From assembly GCF_003112515.1 (NCBI RefSeq), contig NZ_BEVZ01000005.1, positions 434,001-498,000 on the forward strand: 64,000 nucleotides of DNA. The letters are read 5' to 3'. Positions 24,717-33,474 of the stretch are shown piece after piece. This DNA is from Streptomyces fragilis. GTDB taxonomy: Bacteria; Actinomycetota; Actinomycetes; Streptomycetales; Streptomycetaceae. Each line of letters begins with the position of its first letter. Position 1 is the stretch's first letter. Made by a program: the position numbers and the translations under genes. The notes under the pieces were generated by a model, which had not been told where the DNA came from, made no database searches, and saw nothing but the letters and a program-made list of their open reading frames with translations.

Positions 24717-25799
24717 ATGAGCACCACGCAGTCACCTCAGCCCGACGACACCACGCGAGAGACCGGTCGCGTGGGCCCGACGCCCCTGCGGCTGCGGCGG
24801 GCCGGAGTGGGCCTGGCCCTGGCGGCGCTGGTCCTCGCCGTCGCCGCCGCCCTGGACATCGACGACACGCCGCTGCTGCCGATCGCGCTCGCCGTCGCCT
24901 GCGGCGCCACCGCCCTGGTCGTGCAGCACCTGGCCGGGCTGTCCCGGCAACTCGACGAACAGGCCCGGCAGACCCGCGAGACCCGCGAGGCCCTGGACGG
25001 CACGGCCGCCGCCGTCCGCGAGAGCCTCCAGCGGCAGACCGCCGGCACCCGCGGCGCGGACCGCGACCGCGCCGTGGCGACCGCGTCCGGGGCCGGCGCC
25101 CCGGTGGAGGCCGTCGTCCACCGCCTCGACAGCCAGGTCACCTCCGACTCGATCCCCGAGCAGTCCCGGCGCGCCATCGCCGAGGTGCTCACCACCGGCC
25201 CGGACATCCTGCAGACCTTCGCCCGCGCGGAGCTGGAGCGGGTCGTGCGGCACATGGCCGACCTGAACAACCTCACCGCCGAGTGCGCGGGGGAGAACCA
25301 CGACTGGATGCTCTCCCTCACCCACTCCACCGAGCACTCCCTCCTCGCCACCAGCACCTCGGTGGACCGCGAGTTCTGGAACAGCGAGCCCGCATCCCGC
25401 TACCTCCAGGCCCAGCGCGAGGCCATCGAGCGGGGCGTGGTCGTGCAGCGGCTCTTCCTGCTGGAGTCCGCGGAGATGCTCGACGACAAGCTGCTGCGGC
25501 TGTGCGAGGAACAGGAACTGCTCGGCATCGAGCTGCGCGCCGCGGTCATGCAGGAACTCCCGCCGCACCTCCAGCGGGGCACGACCAGCGACTTCATCCT
25601 CTACGACGAGGGCGTCTCCTTCGAGATCGAGCAGGACCTGCGCGACGTCAACGTCAAGACCCGCCTGATCGCCCGTCCCGACCACGTCGGGCAGCGCCTG
25701 CGCCGCTTCCGCGAGCTGTGGGAGGCCGGGATGAACCTGCGGGACCTGGAGACCCGCGTCGACGACGAGGAGGACGGCGCCTGGATGGTCGACGTCTAG
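24717..25799 (+). CDS. Two-helix membrane protein with coiled coil and C-terminal sensor-like domain
   Basis: A 360-residue protein. Two transmembrane helices span about residues 30-46 and 52-70; a coiled coil follows (about 74-108, SRQLDEQARQTRETREALDG region); the remainder is cytoplasmic. Residues ~195-345 form an alpha/beta domain with DREFWNSEPASRYLQAQ, AIERGVVVQRLFLLE and FILYDEGVSFE. This looks like a phospholipase-D-like or related fold but has no HxK motif, so it may be catalytically inactive or a ligand sensor. Start ATG 24717 follows GGGGGAGAAGCGAG. Last gene of the cassette; its membrane anchor may localise the system. Confidence 0.72.
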   Translation: MSTTQSPQPDDTTRETGRVGPTPLRLRRAGVGLALAALVLAVAAALDIDDTPLLPIALAVACGATALVVQHLAGLSRQLDEQARQTRETREALDGTAAAVRESLQRQTAGTRGADRDRAVATASGAGAPVEAVVHRLDSQVTSDSIPEQSRRAIAEVLTTGPDILQTFARAELERVVRHMADLNNLTAECAGENHDWMLSLTHSTEHSLLATSTSVDREFWNSEPASRYLQAQREAIERGVVVQRLFLLESAEMLDDKLLRLCEEQELLGIELRAAVMQELPPHLQRGTTSDFILYDEGVSFEIEQDLRDVNVKTRLIARPDHVGQRLRRFRELWEAGMNLRDLETRVDDEEDGAWMVDV

Positions 25800-25839
25800 T
25801 CCGTGACCGGCTCGCCGGCGGGTGCGGGAGAATGGGGCC

Positions 25840-26586
25840 ATGAGTCTCTTCCGGGACGACGGCGTCGTCCTGCGCACCCAGAAGCTCGGCGAGGCGGACC
25901 GGATCATCACGCTGCTGACCCGGGGCCACGGCCGGGTGCGCGCGGTCGCCCGAGGGGTGCGCCGCACCAAGTCGAAGTTCGGGGCGCGGCTGGAGCCGTT
26001 CTCCCACGTCGACGTGCAGTTCTTCGCCCGCGGCAGCGAGCTGGTCGGCCGCACCCTGCCGCTGTGCACGCAGAGCGAGACCATCGCCGCGTACGGCGGG
26101 ACGATCGTGACCGACTACGACCGGTACACCGCCGGCACCGCCATGCTGGAGACCGCCGAGCGGTTCACCGAGCAGGAGGGCGAGCAGGCCGTGCAGCAGT
26201 ACCTGCTGCTGGTCGGCGCGCTGCGCACCCTCGCCCGCGGCGAGCACGCCCCGCACCTGGTCCTCGACGCCTTCCTGCTGCGCTCGCTGGCCGTCAACGG
26301 CTACGCGCCCAGCTTCGGCGACTGCGCGCGGTGCGGGATGCCCGGGCCCAACCGGTTCTTCTCGGTGGCCGGCGGCGGCTCGGTCTGCGTCGACTGCCGC
26401 ATGCCGGGCAGCGTGGTGCCCTCCACCCAGGCCCTGGGCCTGCTGGGCGCGCTGCTCGCGGGGGACTGGGAGACCGCGGACGCCGCCGAGCCGCGGCACG
26501 TCCGCGAGGGCAGCGGGCTGGTCGCCGCCTACCTGCACTGGCACCTGGAGCGGGGTCTGCGGTCGCTGCGTTTCGTGGAAAAGTAG
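25840..26586 (+). CDS. recO: DNA repair protein RecO
   Basis: A 248-residue recombination mediator that, with RecR, loads RecA on SSB-coated DNA. The N-terminal OB fold (DDGVVLRTQKLGEADRI) and FGARLEPFSHVDV are typical. A four-Cys zinc site is at C162/C165 and C183/C186. ATG 25840 gives the standard length; a possible start at 25822 adds six residues. It lies 40 bp after the cassette and 46 bp before uppS, probably its own operon with uppS. Confidence 0.95.
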   Translation: MSLFRDDGVVLRTQKLGEADRIITLLTRGHGRVRAVARGVRRTKSKFGARLEPFSHVDVQFFARGSELVGRTLPLCTQSETIAAYGGTIVTDYDRYTAGTAMLETAERFTEQEGEQAVQQYLLLVGALRTLARGEHAPHLVLDAFLLRSLAVNGYAPSFGDCARCGMPGPNRFFSVAGGGSVCVDCRMPGSVVPSTQALGLLGALLAGDWETADAAEPRHVREGSGLVAAYLHWHLERGLRSLRFVEK

Positions 26587-26632
26587 GCACCCGCAAGACC
26601 GCAGGGGCACGAGGACGAGGAGCTGGGACAAC

Positions 26633-27484
26633 ATGGCCGTAGGCGGATTCCTGGGGCGGCAGCGCCGCGAGTACACGGCGCCGGAGCCGCACCCGTCGGG
26701 GGCGCGTGCGCCGAAGCTGCCGTCGGAGCTGGTGCCCGGGCACGTGGCGATCGTCATGGACGGCAACGGACGCTGGGCCAAGGACCGCGGGCTGCCGCGC
26801 ACCGAGGGCCACAAGGTGGGCGCGGAGCGGGTCCTCGACGTCCTGCAGGGCGCCATCGAGGTGGGCGTCGGCTCGGTGTCGCTGTACGCCTTCTCCACGG
26901 AGAACTGGAAGCGCTCGCCCGACGAGGTCCGCTTCCTGATGAACTTCAACCGGGACTTCATCCGCAAGACCCGCGACCAGCTCGACGCGCTGGGCATCCG
27001 CGTCCGGTGGGTCGGCCGCATGCCGAAGCTGTGGCGCTCGGTCGCCAAGGAGCTGCAGATCGCCCAGGAGCAGACCAAGGGCAACGACCGGCTGACCCTG
27101 TACTTCTGCATGAACTACGGCGGCCGCGCGGAGATCGCCGATGCGGCGCAGGCGCTCGCCGAGGACGTGAAGGCCGGGCGGCTGGACCCGTCCAAGGTCA
27201 ACGAGAAGACCTTCGCGAAGTACATGTACTACCCGGACATGCCGGACGTCGACCTGTTCCTGCGCCCCAGCGGCGAGCAGCGGACCTCGAACTACCTGCT
27301 GTGGCAGTCCGCCTACGCGGAGATGGTCTTCCAGGACGTCCTGTGGCCCGACTTCGACCGCCGCGACCTGTGGCGCGCCTGCCTGGAGTACGCGCAGCGC
27401 GACCGGCGCTTCGGCGGGGCCGTCCCCAACGAGCAGCTCCTCGCCATGGAGTCCGCGATGCGGGGCGGTCCGGCCGGGTCCTGA
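26633..27484 (+). CDS. uppS: Isoprenyl transferase (undecaprenyl diphosphate synthase type)
   Basis: A 283-residue cis-prenyltransferase that condenses isopentenyl diphosphate with an allylic diphosphate to form the long-chain lipid carrier for peptidoglycan. IVMDGNGRWAK has the Mg-binding D43, STENWKR and RPSGEQRTSNYLLWQ are also present. The ATG at 26633 has GAGGACGAGGAG upstream. The N-terminal ~35 residues precede the conserved core. Co-directional with recO; a GH11 xylanase gene converges from the right. Confidence 0.95.
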   Translation: MAVGGFLGRQRREYTAPEPHPSGARAPKLPSELVPGHVAIVMDGNGRWAKDRGLPRTEGHKVGAERVLDVLQGAIEVGVGSVSLYAFSTENWKRSPDEVRFLMNFNRDFIRKTRDQLDALGIRVRWVGRMPKLWRSVAKELQIAQEQTKGNDRLTLYFCMNYGGRAEIADAAQALAEDVKAGRLDPSKVNEKTFAKYMYYPDMPDVDLFLRPSGEQRTSNYLLWQSAYAEMVFQDVLWPDFDRRDLWRACLEYAQRDRRFGGAVPNEQLLAMESAMRGGPAGS

Positions 27485-27521
27485 CCACGACCGGACGCCT
27501 CCTCGTGGGGATCGGGGCCCG

Positions 27522-28223
27522 TCAGCCGACGAGGATGTCGGAGCGCCCGCTGCTCCGGTAACCCTCGGTCGCGACGATCATGAACTCGAAGCCGCCCAGG
27601 GTCATCCCCGCCCGCGACCAGGCGTCGAAGTGGTTGCCCGTGGTGACGGTGCCGCCCTGGGTGCGCGTGCCCCGGTTGACGCTCCAGTACTGCTGCAGGA
27701 TCTGGGTGCCGCCGCTGGGGTACCGCACCGTCCGGTAGAGGTCGTAGACCTGGCCGTCGCTGCTGAGCGTGCCCCGGTGGTCGGGGTGGGCGGGGCGGTA
27801 GGAGCCGTACCCGTCGATGATGTAGTACTCGACCAGCGGGTTGCGCGCCCAGCCGTAGACGGACAGGTAGCCGTTGCCGGCAGGGGCGAAGCCGCCCGAC
27901 CACTGGACGGTCCTGCGGCCGCCGGTGGCCCAGCCCTTGCCCGCCACGAAGTTCCCGCAGCCGGACCAGTCGACGCCGTACCGGCCGCCGGCGCCGAGCG
28001 TCATGGCGACCGTTCCGGTGCCGTCGGTCCAGAACTGGTAGTAGTGGCCGTCGTGCGTGCCGCTGCGCGGCGTCGTGACGGTCTGCGCGTGCGCGGTGCC
28101 GGGCAGCAGCAGGGAGCCCGAGCCGGCGGCGAGCGCCACGCCGGCGGCCCGCGCCAGGACGCTCCTGCGGCCCGGGCGGGATAAGTGGGGGACGTTCCGG
28201 TCGGGTGCCTGGTCCAGGTGCAC
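27522..28223 (-). CDS. Secreted GH11 endo-1,4-beta-xylanase
   Basis: A 233-residue xylanase precursor. The N-terminal twin-arginine signal is PGRRSVLARAAGVALAAGS, with likely cleavage after THAQ/AHAQ near residue 50, so export is by Tat. The GH11 beta-jelly roll shows the nucleophile Glu in NPLVEYYIIDGYGSYRP and the acid/base Glu in MIVATEGYRSSG. YWSVNR is also typical. No cellulose-binding module follows. GTG 28223 is preceded by AAGGAG at 5-nt spacing. The gene converges on uppS with a 37-bp gap. No CebR palindrome is seen upstream. Confidence 0.93.
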   Translation of the reverse strand: MHLDQAPDRNVPHLSRPGRRSVLARAAGVALAAGSGSLLLPGTAHAQTVTTPRSGTHDGHYYQFWTDGTGTVAMTLGAGGRYGVDWSGCGNFVAGKGWATGGRRTVQWSGGFAPAGNGYLSVYGWARNPLVEYYIIDGYGSYRPAHPDHRGTLSSDGQVYDLYRTVRYPSGGTQILQQYWSVNRGTRTQGGTVTTGNHFDAWSRAGMTLGGFEFMIVATEGYRSSGRSDILVG

Positions 28224-28544
28224 GAGTACTCCTTCGGTGCGGGTCGACTGCGGGGATCCGGCGCCGCGACGTGCCCCCGCGGGCCGGACGCGGCCGAGGA
28301 GATGGGGAGCGGCCCCGGTCGGCGGGGCGGCTTCCCGGCAGTGTTGGCCGGGGCGTCCCGGGCTGTCAACGGCGCGCGGCGTCCGGCGGGCGGTTGCCGG
28401 CCACGGGGGCCGGAGCGGGGGGTCGCCGGTCCGGCCGGGCTGGACCGCCTCCGCGCCGTCCTGGACCGTCACCTGCCCCGGGCCTGACGAGCGGCCTCCG
28501 CCGGGGGCTGACCCGCCGGTGTACGGAAGCCGCCCTCGGGCGCG
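28224..28544. other. Gene-free spacer between xylanase and zur
   Basis: About 320 bp, extremely G+C-rich, upstream of the xylanase and downstream of zur. It should hold the xylanase promoter. I see no clear operator. A short plus-strand open tail that ends at 28487 has codon-like composition but no credible start or family. Confidence 0.6.
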
Positions 28545-28961
28545 TCAGCCCGTGGACGCGCAGGCGGCGCAGGTGCCGAAGATCTCCACGGTGTGGTCGA
28601 CGTCGACGAAGCCGTGTTCGGCGGCGACGGCGTCGGCCCACCGCTCGACGGCGGGGCCCTCGACCTCGACGGCCTTGCCGCAGCCGCGGCAGACCAGGTG
28701 GTGGTGGTGCTCCTCGCTGGAGCAGCGGCGGTAGACGGACTCGCCCTCGGAGGTGCGCAGGACGTCCACCTCACCCGCGTCGGCGAGGGACTGCAGCGTC
28801 CGGTAGACGGTGGTGAGGCCCACGGAGTCCCCCCGGTGCCGCAGCAGGTCGTGGAGCTCCTGGGCGCTGCGGAACCCCTGGACCTCGTCCAGGGCCGCCG
28901 CGACGGCCGCGCGCTGTCGGGTGGAACGGCCCCGTACGGGCGGTCCGGCGGTCGACGTCAC
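28545..28961 (-). CDS. zur: Fur-family zinc uptake regulator Zur
   Basis: A 138-residue Fur-family repressor. The winged helix is STRQRAAVAAALDE through VGLTTVYRTLQSLAD. The HHHH-containing sensory strand SSEEHHHHLVCRGCG gives regulatory-site ligands; structural zinc Cys are C91, C94, C131 and C134. With zinc bound it represses zinc uptake genes. It lies 58 bp downstream of znuB on the same strand, so it is probably last in the znuACB-zur operon and would be autoregulated by the sites before znuA. Confidence 0.92.
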   Translation of the reverse strand: MTSTAGPPVRGRSTRQRAAVAAALDEVQGFRSAQELHDLLRHRGDSVGLTTVYRTLQSLADAGEVDVLRTSEGESVYRRCSSEEHHHHLVCRGCGKAVEVEGPAVERWADAVAAEHGFVDVDHTVEIFGTCAACASTG

Positions 28962-29019
28962 CGTTGCCTCCTCACATTCGTGGGTCGCCGGGCCATTGTG
29001 CCAGCCCGGCGGTGCGGGG

Positions 29020-29997
29020 TCAGGGCCTCGGCCGACCGGAGGGCCCCGAGGGCCTGCCCGAAGGGCCCGCGGCGGGCGCGGCGTGAGCGCCGCCGGAGGT
29101 CCCCTCGGCCGTGGCGAGGTCGTACTCGGCCTCGTCCTGCGGCCCCGGCACCCGCGCGGCTCGAGCCCGCCGCGCCTCGGACGCCGCCCGGCGCCTGGCC
29201 AGCGGCGTCGCGGCCACCGTGAGCAGCACGAACGCGCCGATGGCCAGCAGCACGATGGTCGCGCCCGGCGGCACGTCGTTGTAGAAGGAGAGGGTCGTGC
29301 CGCCCAGCGCCGCGGTGACGCCGAGGGCCACCGCGATCGCGAAGGTCGCGGCGAAGGAGCGTGCCAGCTGCTGCGCGGCGGCGACCGGCACCACCATCAG
29401 GGCGGAGATCAGCAGCAGGCCGACGACCCGCATGGCGACCGTCACGGTGACCGCCGCGGTGACCGCGACCAGCAGGTTCAGCGCCCGCACCGGCAGCCCG
29501 GTGACCCGCGCGAACTCCTCGTCCTGGCTGACCGCGAACAGCTGGCGGCGCAGGCCCAGGGTGACCAGCAGCACCAGGGCGGCGAGCAGGCAGATCGCGG
29601 TGACGTCGGAGGCGCTCACGGTGGTGAGCGAGCCGAACAGGTAGGTGGTCAGGCCCGCGTTGGTGCCGCCGGGGGCGAGCGCGGTCAGCAGCACGCCGCC
29701 CGCCATGCCGCCGTAGAACAGCATGGCCAGCGCGATGTCGCCGCGGGTGCGGCCGTACCAGCGGATCAGCTCCATCAGCACCGAGCCGGCCACCGCGACG
29801 GCGGCGGCGACCCAGACCGGGGAGGAGTTCAGCAGGAAGCCGAGGCCGACGCCGGTCATGGCGACGTGGCCGATGCCGTCGCCCATCAGGGCCTGGCGGC
29901 GCTGCACCAGGTAGATGCCGACGGCCGGGGCGGTGAGGCCGACGAGGACGGCGGCGAGCAGTGCCCGCTGCATGAAGGGGTAGCTCAGGAGGTCCAT
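29020..29997 (-). CDS. znuB: Zinc ABC transporter permease ZnuB
   Basis: A 325-residue ABC-3 permease with about 8-9 transmembrane helices. QRRQALMGDGIGHVAMTGVGLGF is the cytoplasmic loop that couples to ZnuC. The C-terminal ~50 residues are a Ser/Gly/Arg-rich tail. The start at 29997 overlaps the last base of the znuC stop (TGATG), which indicates tight coupling. Confidence 0.93.
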   Translation of the reverse strand: MDLLSYPFMQRALLAAVLVGLTAPAVGIYLVQRRQALMGDGIGHVAMTGVGLGFLLNSSPVWVAAAVAVAGSVLMELIRWYGRTRGDIALAMLFYGGMAGGVLLTALAPGGTNAGLTTYLFGSLTTVSASDVTAICLLAALVLLVTLGLRRQLFAVSQDEEFARVTGLPVRALNLLVAVTAAVTVTVAMRVVGLLLISALMVVPVAAAQQLARSFAATFAIAVALGVTAALGGTTLSFYNDVPPGATIVLLAIGAFVLLTVAATPLARRRAASEARRARAARVPGPQDEAEYDLATAEGTSGGAHAAPAAGPSGRPSGPSGRPRP

Positions 29998-30824
29998 CAG
30001 CTCAGCAGTCCCGTACGGAGGTGGTCGGCGTCCGCGTCGTCGTGCGGGTGGACGTGGTCGTGGCCGGGCAGCGCGTGCTGGCCGAGGGCCTTGGGCGGCG
30101 GGCCGTCGTGCAGCACGCAGCCGTCGCGCAGCACCACCGCGCGGTCGATCAGCGGCTCCAGCGGGCCCAGCTCGTGCAGGACGAGCAGGACGCTGACGCC
30201 GCGGGAGACCTGTTCGCGCAGGGTGTCCGCGAGGACCTCCTGGCTGGCGAGGTCGACGCCGGCCATCGGCTCGTCCATGATCAGCAGCTCCGGCTCGGAG
30301 GCCAGCGCGCGGGCGATCAGCACCCGCTGGTGCTGGCCGCCGGAGAGGGCGTCCACCGGGTCCTTGGCCCGGTCGGCGAGCCCGACCAGCTCCAGGGCGT
30401 GCCGGACCGCCTCGCGGTCGGCCTTGCGGAGCAGGCCGAAACGGGCCCGGGACAGCCGCCCGGAGGCCACCACCTCGGTGACGGTCGCCGGCACCCCGCC
30501 GGCGGCGGTGGTGCGCTGCGGGACGTAGCCCACGCGCGACCACTGCCGGAAGCGGCGGCGGGGGACGCCGAACAGGTCGATCTCGCCGGAGACCACCGGC
30601 ACCTGGCCGATGACGGCGCGGACCGTGGTCGACTTGCCGGAGCCGTTGGCGCCGAGCAGCGCGACGACCTCGCCGCGCCGCACCGTCAGGTCGATGCCGC
30701 GGAGCACGGGCTTGGCGCCCAGTTCGGCGCGGACCGTGCGCAGCGAGATGACGGGCTCGTCCACGGCGCCCTTATGGATCTCGTCCACGGTGCCCTCCTG
30801 CATGGGGGTGTCCGGCCGGGTCAC
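29997..30824 (-). CDS. znuC: Zinc ABC transporter ATP-binding protein ZnuC
   Basis: A 275-residue ABC ATPase: Walker A GANGSGKST, signature LSGGQHQR, Walker B LLIMDEP, and the switch His in VLHELG. The His/Asp-rich C-terminus (HVHPHDDADADH) may bind zinc. GTG 30824 overlaps the znuA stop by 4 bp. With ZnuA and ZnuB it imports zinc in an ATP-driven high-affinity system. Confidence 0.94.
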   Translation of the reverse strand: MTRPDTPMQEGTVDEIHKGAVDEPVISLRTVRAELGAKPVLRGIDLTVRRGEVVALLGANGSGKSTTVRAVIGQVPVVSGEIDLFGVPRRRFRQWSRVGYVPQRTTAAGGVPATVTEVVASGRLSRARFGLLRKADREAVRHALELVGLADRAKDPVDALSGGQHQRVLIARALASEPELLIMDEPMAGVDLASQEVLADTLREQVSRGVSVLLVLHELGPLEPLIDRAVVLRDGCVLHDGPPPKALGQHALPGHDHVHPHDDADADHLRTGLLS

Positions 30825-31831
30825 TTGGCCTCCAGGGCCTTCTGCAGGGCCGCGAGGTTGGCCTCCATGACCTGGAAGTAGTCGTCGCCGCGGGACTTCT
30901 CGGTGATGCCCTCCAGCGGGTCCAGCACGTCGGTGCGCAGCCCGGCGTCCTTCGCGACGGTGCGGGCCGTCCGGTCGCTGACCAGCGTCTCGTAGAAGAC
31001 GGTGGTGACGCCGTCCTCCTTCGCGATGTGCTGGAGCTCCTTGACCCGGGCGGCGCTGGGCTCGGACTCGGGGTCGAGGCCGGTGAGGGACTCCTCGATC
31101 AGGCCGTACGCCTCGGCGAGGTAGCCGAAGGCGGAGTGGTTGGTGAGGAAGACGTCGGTCTTCCGGTCCTTCAGGCCGTCCTGGAACTTCTTGTCCAGCG
31201 CGTCGAGGCGGTTGACCAGGTCCTCGGTGTTGGCGCGGTAGTCGGCCGCGTGCTCGGGGTCGGCCTTCTGGAAGGCCTTGGAGACGCCTTCGGCCACCTC
31301 GCCGTACTTGGCGGGGTCCAGCCAGACGTGCGGGTCCTTGCCGCCGGCCTCGTGGGAGTGGTCGTGGCCCTCGTGCCCGTCACCGGACTCCTCGGCGTGC
31401 TCGTCCGCGTGCGCCTCGGAGGACTCCTCGGCGTGGCCGTCGACCTCGGCGCCGTGCTTCTCCAGGTCGGTGAGGGCGGCGGCGTCTATCTTCCGCGGGC
31501 CCTCGGTCTGGGCGACGGCCTCGTCGACGGCGGGCTGGAGACCCTGGAGGTAGAGGATCGCGTCAGCCTCGGTGAGGGAGGCGGTCTGGCGGGCGGTGAT
31601 CTCCAGGTCGTGCGGCTCCTGGCCGGGCTTCACCAGGGTGGTCACGTTGACGTTCTTCCCGCCGATCTCCTCGGCGAGGAAGGCCATCGGGTAGAACGAC
31701 GCGACGACATCGAACTTCTCGGTGTTCTTGGCGTAGGCCGCGGAGTCGCCGGAGCACGCGGTCAGGGCCGTGGCCCCCAGGGCGACGGCGGTGGCGGCGG
31801 CGGTCGCGGATATGAGTCGTCGGACGTTCAT
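30821..31831 (-). CDS. znuA: Zinc-binding lipoprotein ZnuA
   Basis: A 336-residue substrate-binding lipoprotein: signal peptide with lipobox LTAC, cleavage before the Cys, so it is anchored at the membrane outside. His-rich loop (SSEAHADEHAEESGDGHEGH) is typical of zinc-specific cluster 9 proteins; zinc His in DPHVWLDP and NHSAF. The ATG at 31831 is chosen (MNVRRLIS). ATG 31840 and TTG 31846 are also in frame, and the start region overlaps a Zur-box-like site, so a leaderless transcript is possible. Confidence 0.93.
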   Translation of the reverse strand: MNVRRLISATAAATAVALGATALTACSGDSAAYAKNTEKFDVVASFYPMAFLAEEIGGKNVNVTTLVKPGQEPHDLEITARQTASLTEADAILYLQGLQPAVDEAVAQTEGPRKIDAAALTDLEKHGAEVDGHAEESSEAHADEHAEESGDGHEGHDHSHEAGGKDPHVWLDPAKYGEVAEGVSKAFQKADPEHAADYRANTEDLVNRLDALDKKFQDGLKDRKTDVFLTNHSAFGYLAEAYGLIEESLTGLDPESEPSAARVKELQHIAKEDGVTTVFYETLVSDRTARTVAKDAGLRTDVLDPLEGITEKSRGDDYFQVMEANLAALQKALEAK

Positions 31832-31845
31832 GACTCTCATTTTCA
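31831..31845 (-). promoter_or_regulatory. Zur-box-like site overlapping the znuA start
   Basis: On the minus strand TGAAAATGAGAGTCA, a 15-mer that matches the Streptomyces Zur-type pattern TGaaAatgatTttCA best in its left half. It overlaps the ATG start of znuA. A second, more symmetric site lies 8 bp upstream of it. Confidence 0.5.
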
Positions 31846-31852
31846 ACTAATA

Positions 31853-31867
31853 TGGAAACCGTTGTCA
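31853..31867 (-). promoter_or_regulatory. Zur-box-like operator upstream of znuA
   Basis: TGGAAACCGTTGTCA on the plus strand (minus: TGACAACGGTTTCCA), a 7-1-7 quasi-palindrome close to the Streptomyces Zur consensus. It contains TTGACA of a potential -35 box (minus strand, 31868-31863), so bound Zur would block the promoter of znuACB-zur. The -10 would be near TGAAAAT at 31845-31839. Confidence 0.6.
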
Positions 31868-32073
31868 ACAACGGAGGTCAAAGCGGCGCGAAGGGGCCGG
31901 ATGGGGTGTGTCGGTCCCGGTTGGGCGTCCTGGGAGCGGAACCGATTTGATCGGGGGGCAGTCCCCGCCGGTAACCTGAGGCATTCGCTGTACAGCAAGC
32001 TCCGGGGGGCCGGCGCGGCAGTCGCCGGCACCGGTCCTTCGCCGCCGCCCGTCGTCGTAATGAAGAGAGCACC

Positions 32074-33456
32074 GTGGCCGCCGACAAGATCGACACCATC
32101 GTCAGCCTGAGCAAGCGCCGTGGCTTCGTATTCCCCTGCAGTGAGATCTACGGCGGTCAGCGCGCCGCCTGGGACTACGGTCACCTGGGTGTCGAGCTCA
32201 AGGAGAACATCAAGCGCCAGTGGTGGCGCTACATGGTGACCTCCCGCGAGGACGTCGTCGGTATCGACTCCTCCGTGATCCTCGCCCCCGAGGTCTGGGT
32301 CGCCTCCGGCCACGTCGCCACCTTCTCCGACCCGCTCACCGAGTGCACCTCCTGTCACAAGCGCTTCCGCGCCGACCACCTGGAGGAGGGTTACGAGGAG
32401 AAGAAGGGCCGCGCCCCCGAGAACGGCCTGGCCGACATCAACTGCCCCAACTGCGGCGTCAAGGGCCAGTTCACCGAGCCCAAGCAGTTCTCCGGCATGC
32501 TCTCCACCCACCTCGGCCCGACCCAGGACAGCGGCTCCATCGCCTACCTGCGTCCCGAGACGGCCCAGGGCATCTTCACCAACTACGCCCAGGTGCAGAC
32601 CTCCGCGCGCCGCAAGCCGCCGTTCGGCATCGCGCAGATGGGCAAGTCCTTCCGCAACGAGATCACGCCCGGCAACTTCATCTTCCGCACCCGCGAGTTC
32701 GAGCAGATGGAGATGGAGTTCTTCGTCAAGCCGGGCGAGGACGAGAAGTGGCAGGAGTACTGGATGGAGCAGCGCTGGAACTGGTACACCGGCCTGGGCC
32801 TGCGCGAGGAGAACATGCGCTGGTACGAGCACCCGCAGGAGAAGCTCTCCCACTACTCCAAGCGCACCGCCGACATCGAGTACCGCTTCCAGTTCGGCGG
32901 CAGTGAGTGGGGCGAGCTCGAGGGCGTCGCCAACCGCACGGACTACGACCTGACCGCACACTCCAAGGCCTCCGGCCAGGACCTGGTGTACTACGACCAG
33001 GAGGCCAACGAGCGCTACACGCCCTACGTCATCGAGCCGGCGGCCGGTGTCGGCCGCACCCTGCTGGCCTTCCTGCTCGACGCCTACGTCGAGGACGAGG
33101 CGCCCAACGCCAAGGGCAAGATGGAGAAGCGCACCGTGCTGCGCCTCGACCCGCGCCTCGCGCCGGTCAAGGTCGCCGTGCTCCCGCTCTCCCGCAACCC
33201 CGAGCTGTCCCCGAAGGCCAAGGGTCTCGCCCAGGCGCTGCGCCAGCACTGGAACATCGAGTTCGACGACGCGGGCGCCATCGGCCGCCGCTACCGCCGC
33301 CAGGACGAGATCGGCACGCCGTTCTGCGTCACCGTCGACTTCGACACCCTGGACGACAACGCGGTGACGATCCGCGAGCGCGACACCATGAAGCAGGAGC
33401 GCGTCTCCCTCGACCAGATCGAGGGCTACCTCGCCTCGCGCCTGATCGGCTGCTGA
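32074..33456 (+). CDS. glyS: Glycyl-tRNA synthetase (dimeric, class II)
   Basis: A 460-residue alpha2-type GlyRS. It charges tRNA-Gly. Motif 2 is FRNEITPGNFIFRTREFEQME, written here in part: FRNEITPGNF then TREFEQMEMEFF. Motif 3 is in GVGRTLLAFLLDAYVED. A zinc-ribbon insertion has CTSCHKRF and CPNCGVKG (two CxxC pairs). The C-terminal anticodon-binding domain is complete. GTG 32074 is the start. It is divergent from znuA, about 240 bp apart; the zinc site and neighbour make a zinc link plausible but unproven. Confidence 0.96.
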   Translation: MAADKIDTIVSLSKRRGFVFPCSEIYGGQRAAWDYGHLGVELKENIKRQWWRYMVTSREDVVGIDSSVILAPEVWVASGHVATFSDPLTECTSCHKRFRADHLEEGYEEKKGRAPENGLADINCPNCGVKGQFTEPKQFSGMLSTHLGPTQDSGSIAYLRPETAQGIFTNYAQVQTSARRKPPFGIAQMGKSFRNEITPGNFIFRTREFEQMEMEFFVKPGEDEKWQEYWMEQRWNWYTGLGLREENMRWYEHPQEKLSHYSKRTADIEYRFQFGGSEWGELEGVANRTDYDLTAHSKASGQDLVYYDQEANERYTPYVIEPAAGVGRTLLAFLLDAYVEDEAPNAKGKMEKRTVLRLDPRLAPVKVAVLPLSRNPELSPKAKGLAQALRQHWNIEFDDAGAIGRRYRRQDEIGTPFCVTVDFDTLDDNAVTIRERDTMKQERVSLDQIEGYLASRLIGC

Positions 33457-33474
33457 GCGCTCAGCTCTCCACGC

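Noticed and set aside
28404..28487. Short plus-strand open tail with GLDRLRAVLDRHLPRA
   Set aside because: Codon use looks real, but there is no start or family; perhaps a remnant. Not enough support.
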